The position numbers and the translations under genes were made by a program. The notes under the pieces were generated by a model. It had not been told where the DNA came from. It worked only from the letters and a program-made list of their open reading frames with translations, and did no database searches. A stretch of 64,000 nucleotides of DNA from Chitinimonas_A lacunae (GTDB lineage: Bacteria; Pseudomonadota; Gammaproteobacteria; Burkholderiales; Chitinimonadaceae), in the NCBI RefSeq assembly GCF_042650885.1, contig NZ_JBHSBU010000001.1, positions 3,100,001 to 3,164,000 on the forward strand, given 5' to 3'. Below are positions 16,105-25,126 of the stretch, piece after piece (the first letter of the stretch is position 1; each line of letters opens with the position of its first letter).

Positions 16105-17544
16105 ATGACCTTTCCGCTTCCCAACGCCAATCCGGTCTGGCCACATTTCCAGGCGCTGTGCGCGATTCCGCGTCCCTCCAAACACGAGTCGCGGTTGCGC
16201 GACCATCTGTGTTCCTGGGCCAGGGCGCGTGAGCTTCACCACGAGGTCGACGCGGCCGGCAATCTGCTGATCCGCAAGGCGGCAAGCCCGGGTAAGGAAA
16301 ACTGCCCCGGCGTCGCGCTGCAAGGCCATCTCGATATGGTGTGCCAGCAGAACGAAGGAACCGGACACGATTTTCATCGCGACCCGATCCGCCCAGTGAT
16401 CGAAGATGGCTGGCTGGTGGCGCGCGATACCACGCTGGGCGCCGACAACGGCATCGGCGTCGCCCTGGCGCTGGCCGTGCTCGATAGCCGCGAACTCCGG
16501 CATGGTCCGCTCGAAGTGCTGTTCACCGTGGACGAGGAAGCCGGCATGGGCGGCGCGCGCGGTCTGGCGCCCGGCTGGTTGCAAAGCGCCATGCTGATCA
16601 ATCTCGATACCGAGGAATGGGGCAGCTTCTATCTGGGCGCGGCCGGCGGGGTCGATGTGGTGGCGAGCCGGGGCTATGCCGAAGAGGCCATCCCGGCCGG
16701 ACACGAGGTGCTGCGGCTATCGGTGTCGGGCCTGGTCGGCGGCCATTCGGGCGGCGATATTCATCTGGAACGCGGCAACGCCATCAAGCTGCTGGCCCGG
16801 GTGCTCGAACGGCTCGGCCACGACTGGCGACTCGCCCGTCTGCAAGGCGGCACCGCCCGCAACGCCCTGCCGCGTGAAGCCTGGGCGGTAGTGAGCCTGC
16901 CTGCGGCGGCGATCTCAACGGTCCGCGCCGACATTGCCGCGATCGAGACCGAATTCCGCGAGGAGCTGGCAGGCGTCGATGGCGGCGTCACGGTGCGGCT
17001 CGAACCGGACTGTGCCGACCAGGTCCTGGTCGCGGCCGATCAGGCTACCCTGCTCAACCTGCTGCGCGCCCTGCCGCACGGGGTACATCGGATGAGCCGG
17101 CGGGTCGAGGGTGTGGTCGAGACTTCCAATAATCTGGGCGTTGCCAGACTCGCCGAGGGCCGCTTCGACGCCACCTTGATGGTGCGCTCGCTGCTCGCTT
17201 CGGGCACCACGGCCCTGAGTGGCCAGATCGTCAGCATCCTCAAGCTCGCCGGCGCCAGTGCCGAATTGCGCGGGGCCTATCCTGGCTGGGCGCCCGATCC
17301 CGACTCCCGCCTGCTGACGCTGATGCGCGAAGTCTACCGGCGCGAATTCGCTGCTGAGCCGGAAATCCGGGTGATCCATGCCGGCCTCGAATGCGGCCTG
17401 TTGGCGACCAAGTACCCGCATCTGCAGATGGTGTCGTATGGCCCGGATATCCGTGGCGCCCACGCACCGGGTGAACGGGTCGAGATCGCTTCGGTCGACC
17501 GTTGCTGGCAGTTGTTGACGGCGACGCTGGCGGCGATCAGCTGA
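16105..17544 (+). CDS. pepD: Aminoacyl-histidine dipeptidase (peptidase D, M20)
   Basis: PepD hydrolyses Xaa-His and other dipeptides in the cytosol with two zinc ions. The 479-residue product begins PVWPHFQALCAIPRPSKHES, typical of PepD. Zinc-site motifs are present: QGHLDMV (His75, Asp77), LGADNGIGVA, VDEEAGMGGARGL with the catalytic glutamate pair, NLDTEEWG, and a late GAHAPGE histidine. The lid/dimerisation insert VSGLVGGHSGGDIHLERGNAIKLLAR is intact. No clear ribosome site precedes the ATG, but this start gives the canonical N-terminus. Confidence 0.95.
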   Translation: MTFPLPNANPVWPHFQALCAIPRPSKHESRLRDHLCSWARARELHHEVDAAGNLLIRKAASPGKENCPGVALQGHLDMVCQQNEGTGHDFHRDPIRPVIEDGWLVARDTTLGADNGIGVALALAVLDSRELRHGPLEVLFTVDEEAGMGGARGLAPGWLQSAMLINLDTEEWGSFYLGAAGGVDVVASRGYAEEAIPAGHEVLRLSVSGLVGGHSGGDIHLERGNAIKLLARVLERLGHDWRLARLQGGTARNALPREAWAVVSLPAAAISTVRADIAAIETEFREELAGVDGGVTVRLEPDCADQVLVAADQATLLNLLRALPHGVHRMSRRVEGVVETSNNLGVARLAEGRFDATLMVRSLLASGTTALSGQIVSILKLAGASAELRGAYPGWAPDPDSRLLTLMREVYRREFAAEPEIRVIHAGLECGLLATKYPHLQMVSYGPDIRGAHAPGERVEIASVDRCWQLLTATLAAIS

Positions 17545-17676
17545 CTTCAGTCCTAGCCATAAGTGGCGGATGGCCAGAACTCATAGCAGAAAAATTATTC
17601 TCCCTGAGTTTGAAGATTACCCGATCATTCAAGCCATGCAGCCTGCACCTAGCCATTGTGCGTGGAGGAAATCATC

Positions 17677-18870
17677 ATGAAAATCGAATCCATTCGCCTG
17701 AAGAACTTCAAGGTATTCCGAAATGTCCACCTGAAGAATATTCCGTCCTTTCTGGTAGTGGTCGGTGCTAATGGCTCGGGGAAATCCACCTTATTTGACG
17801 TATTCGGCTTTCTGCACGATTGCTTAAAGGGCAATGTACGCCATGCACTCGATAAGCGTGGACGGTTTGGCGAGGTAATCAGCCGTGGCTGTGACCCCAA
17901 AAAAGATTCCATCCTAATAGAAATTCAATACCGGATGGAAATCAGCAATGTTGAACGCCTAGTCACTTACTCGCTAGAAATTGGCGAGCAAGGTGGAGCG
18001 CCAATAGTTCTGAAAGAACTGTTAAAGTATAAGCGTGGTCGTTATGGCAGCCCGTATCATTTCCTCAATTTCTCCAATGGGGAAGGATATGCAATCACCA
18101 ACGAAGAGGATTTTCAGAAACCAGATGAGGAACTGGATCGAGAAACACAAAAAGTATCCCCTGATACCTTGGCAATCAAGGGGCTTGGCCAGTTCGAGCG
18201 GTTCAAGGCAGCCAATGCTTTTCGTCAATTGATCGAGAACTGGCATGTTTCTGATTTTCATATCAATGCTGCACGTGGACGTAAAGATGCTACCGGAGAA
18301 AATGAGCATTTGTCGGAAACAGGAGAAAATCTCCCCCTTGTAGCACGCTATCTTCATGAACAGCACGAGGAGGTTTTCCAGCGCATCCTGGATACGATGA
18401 AAGAGCGTGTACCTGGAGTCACTTCAGTAGAACCCAAGCTGATGGATGACGGTTATTTAACGCTACGTTTTCAGGATGGCTCATTCAAGACACCTTTTCT
18501 TGATCGCTACGTTTCTGATGGCACGATCAAGATGTTTGCTTATCTGGTCTTGCTATATGATCCAAAGCCTCATCCACTGTTATGTGTAGAAGAGCCGGAG
18601 AATCAGCTATATCCCAAGCTCATGGCCGAGCTCGCTGAAGAATTTCGTAGCTATGCCAATCGAGGTGGACAGGTTTTTGTCTCTACTCATTCACCGGACT
18701 TCTTAAATGCGATGGAATTGGAAGAAGTCTGCTGGTTGGTAAAGAAAGAAGGCCGTACAGAAATCCAGCGTGCCCAAGATGATCAGCAGATCGCCAGATA
18801 TGTTGCCGAAGGAGATCAGCTTGGTTATCTATGGAAACAGGGTTTCTTTGAGGGAGTGGATCCGCAATGA
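17677..18870 (+). CDS. AAA/ABC-type ATPase of a putative two-gene defence module
   Basis: The 397-residue protein is a RecF/SMC-like ATPase (AAA_21 type). It opens MKIESIRLKNFKVFRNVHL; Walker A GANGSGKST is at residues 30-38, a signature-like SDGTIKMFAYLVLL near 279-292, Walker B LLCVEEPENQLYPK near 300-313, and the H-switch FVSTHSPDFL near 333-342. GGAGGAAA precedes the ATG at 17677. Its stop overlaps the start of the DUF4276 gene by four bases. Base composition is far more AT-rich than neighbouring genes and codon use is different, which suggests recent transfer. ATPases of this class commonly act with Toprim-fold partners in anti-phage systems; that role is inferred here. Confidence 0.88.
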   Translation: MKIESIRLKNFKVFRNVHLKNIPSFLVVVGANGSGKSTLFDVFGFLHDCLKGNVRHALDKRGRFGEVISRGCDPKKDSILIEIQYRMEISNVERLVTYSLEIGEQGGAPIVLKELLKYKRGRYGSPYHFLNFSNGEGYAITNEEDFQKPDEELDRETQKVSPDTLAIKGLGQFERFKAANAFRQLIENWHVSDFHINAARGRKDATGENEHLSETGENLPLVARYLHEQHEEVFQRILDTMKERVPGVTSVEPKLMDDGYLTLRFQDGSFKTPFLDRYVSDGTIKMFAYLVLLYDPKPHPLLCVEEPENQLYPKLMAELAEEFRSYANRGGQVFVSTHSPDFLNAMELEEVCWLVKKEGRTEIQRAQDDQQIARYVAEGDQLGYLWKQGFFEGVDPQ

Positions 18871-19448
18871 GGGAGTTGGTGTTTCTTCTGGAAGAGCCTT
18901 CTGCTCGTGCCATGTTGGAATCTCTCTTGCCGCGAATATTGTCAGAAGAAATTAATTTTCGGCTGATAGCTTTCGAGGGCAAGCAGGATCTGGAGAAGCA
19001 GATTACCCGAAAAATTCGAAGTTATCTGAACCACCATGCTCGCTTTATCGTACTGCGAGATCAGGATAGCCACCCGCAATGTCAGAAATTAAAACAGAAC
19101 TTGCTTGACCTATGCCATGCCTCTGGAAAAGGCACCCACTGTATGGTTCGGATCGCCTGCAGAGAGTTGGAAACTTTTTATCTTGCTGATCTCCAGGCAG
19201 TTGAACAAGGGCTGAAAATTAGAGATTTAGCCTCGAAGCAATCCTCCTCAAAATTCAGATCTCCTGATTATCTTGGCAGCCCGAGCCATGAACTTAAAAC
19301 ACTGACCAAGCAGCGCTATGAAAAAGTTTCCGGCTCAAGAGAAATTGGAAAATACTTGAAACTGGAAAATCACCGTTCACCCAGCTTCCGCAATCTGATT
19401 GCAGCAATTTATCGTCTCCAGCGGGATCTGCTAGCCATTGATCTTTAG
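18867..19448 (+). CDS. DUF4276 family protein (Toprim-like), partner of the upstream ATPase
   Basis: The 193-residue product matches DUF4276: VFLLEEPSARAMLESLLPRIL at the start, FEGKQDLEKQ near 37-46, IVLRDQDSHPQCQKLKQNLL near 61-80, and RIACRELETFYLADLQAVEQ near 95-114. The acidic residues Glu9/Glu10, Asp65/Asp67 and Glu100/Glu102 fit a metal-binding Toprim-like centre, as in OLD-family nucleases. It is translationally coupled to the ATPase (ATGA overlap) and shares its low GC. I infer an effector or nuclease role triggered by the ATPase. The family assignment is firm; the activity is not demonstrated by sequence alone. Confidence 0.85.
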   Translation: MRELVFLLEEPSARAMLESLLPRILSEEINFRLIAFEGKQDLEKQITRKIRSYLNHHARFIVLRDQDSHPQCQKLKQNLLDLCHASGKGTHCMVRIACRELETFYLADLQAVEQGLKIRDLASKQSSSKFRSPDYLGSPSHELKTLTKQRYEKVSGSREIGKYLKLENHRSPSFRNLIAAIYRLQRDLLAIDL

Positions 19449-19624
19449 TAAACTCCAGCCCATCATCGATTTCCCCTGGAAATCTCTGCATTCTCCTCAA
19501 TAAGAAATTCAATCTCAAATCATCGAAAAGCCGTATAGACGTAACTGGCCAGCAATTTAGTAAATCGGTAAGTTCACACCACCCAAATTACAAGCAAATT
19601 ATTCATCTCAAGGGAGAAACGCCC

Positions 19625-21259
19625 ATGAACAAGTCCCTGCTGCTCACCCTGGCTGCCACGCTGGCCGGTTGTGCCCAGTTGCCGCGTCCACAGCCCGGTG
19701 TGGCGTTTGATGGTGCGGGATATCCGGTCGAAGTGTGCGATGCGGCCTATGCCGGTCGTGCGGCCCGCTGTGAATTGAGCGGCAGCGGGACGGCGCAGCG
19801 CTTCAAGGGGATGGTGCTGAGCGACGGCAAGCTGCTGGTGGGTGGTGAAATCCGGATCGAGGCCGACGGTCGGATCAGTGCCGTGGCCTGTCGGGTGCCG
19901 ACGGAGCAGGCCGTGAGCATCGATTGCCCGGGTGCAGTGATTTCGGCTGGATTTATCAATCTGCACGAACACATCGATTACTCCTATCAACAGCCGCCAC
20001 AAGCGCCGACCCTGCGCTGGGACCACCGTCATCAATGGCGCCAGCTGGCCGCCTCGGCACGTGGTTTCGAGGGCGATGCGCCCAAGGACGAGACGGTACG
20101 CACCGAAGTCAGCGAACGCGCCATGCTGCGCCATCTGCTCGGCGGCACCACGGCGCTGTCGGGAGCCAAGGACTACCGCGCCTTCACCCGCAATCTGAAG
20201 CTCGCCGACGGCGCACTGGGCGTGCCGGCCGGTCTGCCGGTGATCGACAATACCTTCCCGCTCAACGACGGCCGCACTTACGCCACCCCCACCGCGCCTT
20301 GCAATGCCGAGCAGGCCGGGGCGGTGAAGTTCAATCCGGCCAATCCCTTTGTGCCGCATGTCGGCGAAGGGGTGAATCCTGGCGCACGGTTTGAAGTCGA
20401 TTGCCTGCTCGATGCGCTCCAGAGCAAGACCACGCCCAATGCCTTTATCCATGGCGTCGCCATCAGCGAAGCGCAGATCGAGCGGTTGAAGCAGCAGAAT
20501 GTCGCCGTGGTGCTGTCGCCGCGCTCCAATCTGGAACTGTATGGCGCCACCGCCCCGATTCCCGCCCTGCGCCGCGCCGGCGTGACACTGGCGCTTGGTA
20601 CCGACTGGTCGCCGTCGGGTTCGCTGTCGATGTTCGACGAGATGCGCTGCATGGCTCGCTACAACCAGCAGAATCTGAACGGTCTGCTGAGCTGGGCCGA
20701 CATCCACCGCATGGCGACGGCCGGTGGCGCCGATGCAGTCGGGCTCAAGGGTCGGATCGGCCGCTTGCTGCCTGGCGAGAATGCCGATCTGGTGCTGATC
20801 GACAGCCAGGGCGCCAATAGCCTGGCCCGGGTGCTCGAAGGTGCCGCACTCAGGGAGACGCTGGCGGTGTTTATTGGTGGACGTGCCGCCATGTTCCCGA
20901 CCGACTGGGATAGCCGCCTCACCGCCAAGCAGGAACGCTGCGAAACCGACCCGCGTCAGTTGTGCGGGCAGAGTCGGGTGGTATGCGGAGCCAATCCGCA
21001 ACGGCCGCTGGCACGACTGCTGGCCCAGGCGACCTACAGCATCGACGACGCCCGTCTGTGCCGCCCGGCCCCGACCGATGATTGCGTGCCGCAACGGCCC
21101 GGCCAGTACGATGGCCAGCCGCGACCCGATGATCGCGACGGCGACGGCGTGAAGGATGCCGAAGACAACTGCCCGGCCCTGTTCAACCCGCCGCGTCCCG
21201 ATGAAAACGGCCGCCAGCCGACCATGCAAGGTGTGGCGGGCTGTCAGACTCGCGGATAA
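19625..21259 (+). CDS. Amidohydrolase-family lipoprotein with a C-terminal calcium-binding-like repeat
   Basis: The 544-residue product has a lipobox LAGC with Cys16, so it is probably a membrane-anchored lipoprotein. The amidohydrolase core follows: the metal motif HEH at residues 114-116, AFIHGVAIS with a downstream histidine, SPRSNLELYG, and GTDWSPSGS carrying the catalytic aspartate, then the NADLVLID return to the small beta domain. The last 45 residues hold DRDGDGVKDAEDNCP, a thrombospondin type-3-like acidic repeat, and several cysteines. An AAGGGAG ribosome site precedes the ATG. Substrate is unknown; the fold suits deamination or ring opening of small compounds outside the cytoplasm. 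Confidence 0.88.
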   Translation: MNKSLLLTLAATLAGCAQLPRPQPGVAFDGAGYPVEVCDAAYAGRAARCELSGSGTAQRFKGMVLSDGKLLVGGEIRIEADGRISAVACRVPTEQAVSIDCPGAVISAGFINLHEHIDYSYQQPPQAPTLRWDHRHQWRQLAASARGFEGDAPKDETVRTEVSERAMLRHLLGGTTALSGAKDYRAFTRNLKLADGALGVPAGLPVIDNTFPLNDGRTYATPTAPCNAEQAGAVKFNPANPFVPHVGEGVNPGARFEVDCLLDALQSKTTPNAFIHGVAISEAQIERLKQQNVAVVLSPRSNLELYGATAPIPALRRAGVTLALGTDWSPSGSLSMFDEMRCMARYNQQNLNGLLSWADIHRMATAGGADAVGLKGRIGRLLPGENADLVLIDSQGANSLARVLEGAALRETLAVFIGGRAAMFPTDWDSRLTAKQERCETDPRQLCGQSRVVCGANPQRPLARLLAQATYSIDDARLCRPAPTDDCVPQRPGQYDGQPRPDDRDGDGVKDAEDNCPALFNPPRPDENGRQPTMQGVAGCQTRG

Positions 21260-21334
21260 GCAAGCTGTCGATGCCTTGCCTTGGCGGCGACGCTGGTAGT
21301 GGCTCTTCCTCGTTTCCGATCAGAGGATGGAAAA

Positions 21335-21366
21335 ACGGCGCCCCATCCGGATAGAGGGGGCGCCGT
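21335..21366 (-). terminator. Terminator of the CsgG-like gene
   Basis: A 10-bp perfect stem (ACGGCGCCCC and complement) is followed on the minus strand by CGTTTTTCC. It is placed between convergent genes and could also slow plus-strand transcription. Confidence 0.7.
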
Positions 21367-21430
21367 GGTGTTGAGTGGGATCGGTGGTCAGCGCTGACCG
21401 GACCGTGCAGACACAGCCTTGATGGCTGAC

Positions 21431-22225
21431 TCAGGGTTTGGCCGCATCGGCCCGGGTCGCCACCGGAGGCGGCATGGACTTGCGGGCCAGCACATCGGTC
21501 TGGGGCACCAGCTTGTTGATGGCGTCGAGCATGGCGGCGGCGATGACCTTGCCTTCGTTGGACGATTCCCAGCCCAGGGCGCCGGCACCACCGCCACCGA
21601 TCGCCAGACCGCCGGCACCGAGATCAGTGATCCGCGCACTGCCCTCGGCGGCGCTGAGCTGCTCGGTGGTTTCGTTGTCGGTCAGGAACAGCACCACCTG
21701 GGCTTCCTTGATGGTGACGCCGGCCACCGCACCGGCGATTTCCGCCAGGCCCGGGATCATCCCGGCGATGCCGGCTGCCTGCTCGCCGGCCTTGGTTTCG
21801 CTGAAGGCCAGATTGGGCGTGATGCTGTACTGCGCTTCGATACCGCGCTGTTTACGCACGGTCTGACCCGGCCGCAGCACGCCCTTGTCGGCCAATTCCT
21901 GCTCGCGCTCGGCCGCAGCCAGACCGGCAGCGCGGTCAACCACACGGAAACAGCCGCTTTGCTGCATAAGCAGCCGCAACAGCGGCAAGGGCGACTCTGG
22001 CAGGTTGAAGCGCGACAACTGGCCGCCATAACGGTTGGGATCTTCGACCAGGGCCACCGTTGCCACCGGCTGCTGGCACTTGACCAGCTCACGGGCGGCC
22101 CCACGGGTACCGGCACTGCCGGCCGAACCGCTGATGATCGAGCCGCCCTGGCCCAGTTCGGTCTTCTCGCCACACGCGGTCAGCGCCAGGGCTGCCGTCA
22201 GCAAGATCATGCTCGGAACTCGCAT
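21431..22225 (-). CDS. CsgG/HfaB-like lipoprotein
   Basis: The 264-residue product has a lipobox ending in Cys18 (ALTAC) and then a CsgG-type domain: ATVALVEDPNRYGG, SPLPLLRLLMQQSGCFRVVDRAAGLAAAEREQELADKG, AQYSITPNLAFSE, and KEAQVVLFLTDNETTEQLSAAEG. The pattern of a short conserved-site peptide followed by 'the most active in being old: R' type sequences matches outer-membrane-associated CsgG relatives. None of the curli genes are adjacent, so secretion of curli is unlikely; a stand-alone cell-envelope role is more probable. GGAGAAACG precedes the ATG. The gene has its own terminator. Confidence 0.7.
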   Translation of the reverse strand: MRVPSMILLTAALALTACGEKTELGQGGSIISGSAGSAGTRGAARELVKCQQPVATVALVEDPNRYGGQLSRFNLPESPLPLLRLLMQQSGCFRVVDRAAGLAAAEREQELADKGVLRPGQTVRKQRGIEAQYSITPNLAFSETKAGEQAAGIAGMIPGLAEIAGAVAGVTIKEAQVVLFLTDNETTEQLSAAEGSARITDLGAGGLAIGGGGAGALGWESSNEGKVIAAAMLDAINKLVPQTDVLARKSMPPPVATRADAAKP

Positions 22226-22420
22226 CGTCGTTTCTCCTGCTCCATGTCAGGCGCATCGTAACAGGACCGCCCACCGCCCGGTGGTACAGCGACTGCGCCA
22301 AATTTTAGGCCACCGACCCGGACAGGTCGGTGGCCCAACGTATTCGACAGCGATTTGAAACTATTCCTCGGGTACTGCTTCGCTCACTACTTGATGACTA
22401 CCTCGACGGATCAGACCCAC

Positions 22421-22615
22421 TTAACCATGTTGACCACTGCCTTCGAGGCCGGACAGTTTCACCGTGGCGGGCGTCTGGGCTTCCAGAACCGGGCCGATGG
22501 CGACTGCCAGTTTGTCCATCGAACGATCGACGAAGTGGCCGAATCCTGCCAGCGCCGCCAGCGACAACAGCACTGCGGCGCTGAAGCGGACGATGCGGGT
22601 GGACAGGGTAGACAT
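22421..22615 (-). CDS. 64-residue secreted or membrane-anchored peptide
   Basis: A GGAG site eight bases upstream selects the ATG at 22615. The product begins MSTLSTRIVRFSAAVLLSL, a signal peptide or single membrane anchor, and continues AALAGFGHFVDRSMDKLAVAIGPVLEAQTPATVKL. I do not recognise the family. The good ribosome site, hydrophobic N-terminus and GC-rich codon use support a real small gene. It lies between the CsgG-like gene and the S8 protease, all on the minus strand. Confidence 0.6.
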   Translation of the reverse strand: MSTLSTRIVRFSAAVLLSLAALAGFGHFVDRSMDKLAVAIGPVLEAQTPATVKLSGLEGSGQHG

Positions 22616-22739
22616 GGTTGGCTCCAAGGGTTGGTTGAAATTTGATAAGCGGAGTATGGCCAGTCGCCTCCGCTGCCGCGACCGGCTTGCGACCAACGAC
22701 GGAGAAGCAGGCGTGAACGACGATAGGTGGAAACGAAAA

Positions 22740-22764
22740 CGCCGCTTCAGAACCTGAAGCGGCG
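22740..22764 (-). terminator. Terminator of the S8 protease gene
   Basis: An 11-bp perfect stem (CGCCGCTTCAG and complement) with a three-base loop is followed on the minus strand by TTTTCG, 20 bases beyond the protease stop. Confidence 0.88.
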
Positions 22765-22783
22765 CTAGCGGCGCATGGACGGC

Positions 22784-25084
22784 TTAGCGGAAGGTATAGA
22801 TGGTGTCGTACTTCTTATTGACCAGCATATCGTTGTCATCGACCCCATAGCCTGCCAGCACCGAGATACCGGCCAGCAGGCGGGCGTCGAACTCGCTCAG
22901 GATCGGGAATTCGATCCGCTCGGTCGCCGTCTCGGTCTTGGCGACACCCAGCGGCAGCTGGAACGGTTCCCAGCGGCCGTTATTGAGCACGAACAGCGCC
23001 CCGCCCGGCAGCATCGCAGCGATATACAGCCGGACCGGCTTGCCGACGTCGGTGCTAAGCGGGGTGAATACCGCTTTGAGGCTCAGCTTGTCGGACGTCC
23101 CGGTCGCCACGCCTTCGATCTTGGCCAGCGTCACACCGCTATTGACGGCCTGATAGGCCCGGTTGGCGTCGAGAATGCCGTAGCCCCAGGCATGGTTGGG
23201 ATTGGCCGGCATCAACACCCCATGGCTGTACTGCGGCAGCGTGCCGGTGAACTGGTTGGTCTGCACATTACTGAACAGCACCCGTTTGACCTCATCGGGC
23301 GTGAGATTGGGGTTCTTCTGCAATAGCAGGGCAATCGCCCCGCTGACATGCGGGGTGGCCATACTGGTGCCGTTGTAGGCCACATGCTGGTCGTCGGCCT
23401 CGATCACCGTCTTGTCGTCGCGTTTGGCGTCATGGGCCAGCGAGGCCATGATCATGGCGCCCGGAGCGGCGATCTCGGGCTTCATGATTGCCGGGCATTT
23501 GCCCAGATTGCTGCAATTGCGCCGTGGACCACGGCTGGAGAAGGCGGCCACATCGCCGAGCGCACCGTGGTTGGTGTTGCTGCTGGGGCCGTTGAGGCTG
23601 TTCCAGTTGGTCTTGGTGACATAGGCCGCCACCGCGATCACCTGGGTGGCGCTCGCCGTGTCGGTCAGAATCTGATGCGTCACCGCCTCGGTATGGTCGG
23701 TAAACACTCCGTTATTGCCATCGTCCGCCCCGACCATGCTGAAGCTGCTGCCTGCCGCTGCCACCTTGGCGGTGAGCTGGATCGACCATTGGCCCGGCAT
23801 CAAGGGGCTGCTGCCCGGATTGAAATTGACCCGGATCTGCCGGTCGTCATTGGTCGGATTGATATCGGTCGAAGTCATCACCAACTGGCCGCACGGGGTC
23901 TCTTTGGTGACGACGCCGCCGCCTGCGTCGAGGGTTTCGCTGGCGCATTCGGCCTGCGGGCCGACGATCTTGATCGAATACTGGTTGGTGCCCGGATACC
24001 AGATTTCCACCGTCTGTGCCTTGTCGTGCGGCAGCCGGTAACCCACGGTGACGGTCTCGCCCTGGGTGATATTGCCGAAGGCGCGGATCTTGTCGGTCGA
24101 TTCGTTGCCGGCGGCGCCGACCAGGATAAACCCGGCACTGGCTGCATTACTGAGCGCCCGCTCATAGTTGGAAGTACCGTCGCGCGCGCCGTAGTAGCTG
24201 CCCAGCGATAGATTCACCACGGCCGGCTTACCGAGCGCCTTGGCTTTCTGCTTGATGTAGTTGACCGCATCGACCACCGCATTGCCGGTGCTGACGCCAC
24301 CGCCGATCGAATTGGCCACGATCAGATCGGCCATCGGGGCCATGCCGACAAAGCGGTAATTCGACTGACTATTGCCCGAGGCCGCGCCATTGCCGGAGGC
24401 GATCCCGGCCACATGGGTGCCGTGGTTGCCGCTCGACGGTTGCCGACAGGCCATCGAGCTCACGCCTTCGCTGATCGCCTGATTGATCATCGCCTGGGTG
24501 CATTCGCCGCCATAGTCGAAACCGCTGGGCGGGCTGCCGGCAGTGCCGCTGGCGCGCTGGTCCCACAGGGCGAGAATGCGGCTGGTGCCATCGGGCTTGC
24601 GGAAGTCGGCATGGCGGAAGTCCACCCCGTCGTCGATCACCCCGACCACCACCCCCTGGCCGGTAACTCCGCCCCAGTTGGGTGCGCTGCCGGTGCGCAG
24701 AGTGTCGGCGCGGGTGGCCGGAACGCTGGCGTCTAACCTGGCGCGCATCTCGCGTGCCGCCTCGATATAGATCACCTCGGACAGGGCCGTGAGCGGCCTG
24801 AGTTTGGACAGCGGAATTTCCACGCTGGCCACGTCGCCCGATACCGAGCGCACCTTGACGCCCAACGATCGCGCGGCTTCGAGGCCGCGTCCTTGATAGC
24901 GCAGCAGCGCCAGCACCGAGGGTTCCGCCGCAAAGGCCGAGCGCGCCAGCGCCGCCTGCGGCAACACCCGACCAGCCAGCGCCGGTTGCTGCTGAACGGC
25001 CAACAGCGCCGCGTCGAGTTTCCCGGCATGCACTGCCGGGGCCAGGGCGGCCACAATGGCCAGACAGATCAGACGACGCTTCAT
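22784..25084 (-). CDS. Secreted S8 family serine peptidase (subtilisin-like)
   Basis: The 766-residue protein starts at the ATG at 25084 (GGGAG ribosome site) with a signal peptide (cleavage likely after AVHA near residue 20). The triad is complete: Asp151 in GVIDDGVDFRH, His221 in GNHGTHVAG and Ser574 in YNGTSMATPHVSG. The long insert between His and Ser (about residues 330-520) holds a beta-rich domain with ALSNAASAGFILVGAAGNEST on its border. Residues 21-130 resemble an inhibitor-type propeptide. It has its own terminator, and a perfect 18-bp palindrome sits in its leader. It is probably an extracellular protease for protein scavenging. Confidence 0.93.
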   Translation of the reverse strand: MKRRLICLAIVAALAPAVHAGKLDAALLAVQQQPALAGRVLPQAALARSAFAAEPSVLALLRYQGRGLEAARSLGVKVRSVSGDVASVEIPLSKLRPLTALSEVIYIEAAREMRARLDASVPATRADTLRTGSAPNWGGVTGQGVVVGVIDDGVDFRHADFRKPDGTSRILALWDQRASGTAGSPPSGFDYGGECTQAMINQAISEGVSSMACRQPSSGNHGTHVAGIASGNGAASGNSQSNYRFVGMAPMADLIVANSIGGGVSTGNAVVDAVNYIKQKAKALGKPAVVNLSLGSYYGARDGTSNYERALSNAASAGFILVGAAGNESTDKIRAFGNITQGETVTVGYRLPHDKAQTVEIWYPGTNQYSIKIVGPQAECASETLDAGGGVVTKETPCGQLVMTSTDINPTNDDRQIRVNFNPGSSPLMPGQWSIQLTAKVAAAGSSFSMVGADDGNNGVFTDHTEAVTHQILTDTASATQVIAVAAYVTKTNWNSLNGPSSNTNHGALGDVAAFSSRGPRRNCSNLGKCPAIMKPEIAAPGAMIMASLAHDAKRDDKTVIEADDQHVAYNGTSMATPHVSGAIALLLQKNPNLTPDEVKRVLFSNVQTNQFTGTLPQYSHGVLMPANPNHAWGYGILDANRAYQAVNSGVTLAKIEGVATGTSDKLSLKAVFTPLSTDVGKPVRLYIAAMLPGGALFVLNNGRWEPFQLPLGVAKTETATERIEFPILSEFDARLLAGISVLAGYGVDDNDMLVNKKYDTIYTFR

Positions 25085-25108
25085 GGTAGTCAGGACTCCC
25101 GGGGGTGG

Positions 25109-25126
25109 TCGGTGGATATCCACCGA
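25109..25126. promoter_or_regulatory. Perfect 18-bp palindrome in the S8 protease leader
   Basis: TCGGTGGATATCCACCGA reads the same on both strands and lies 24 bases upstream of the protease start codon. A TATAAC box sits immediately upstream of it on the minus strand (25133-25128). The position fits a repressor operator; a leader RNA hairpin is the alternative. Confidence 0.5.

Noticed and set aside
17550..19440. CTAGCCAT occurs at 17552, 17649 and 19431, which looked like target-site duplications around the ATPase-DUF4276 pair
   Set aside because: The third copy lies inside coding sequence and the repeats are short and unequally placed; chance explains them as well.
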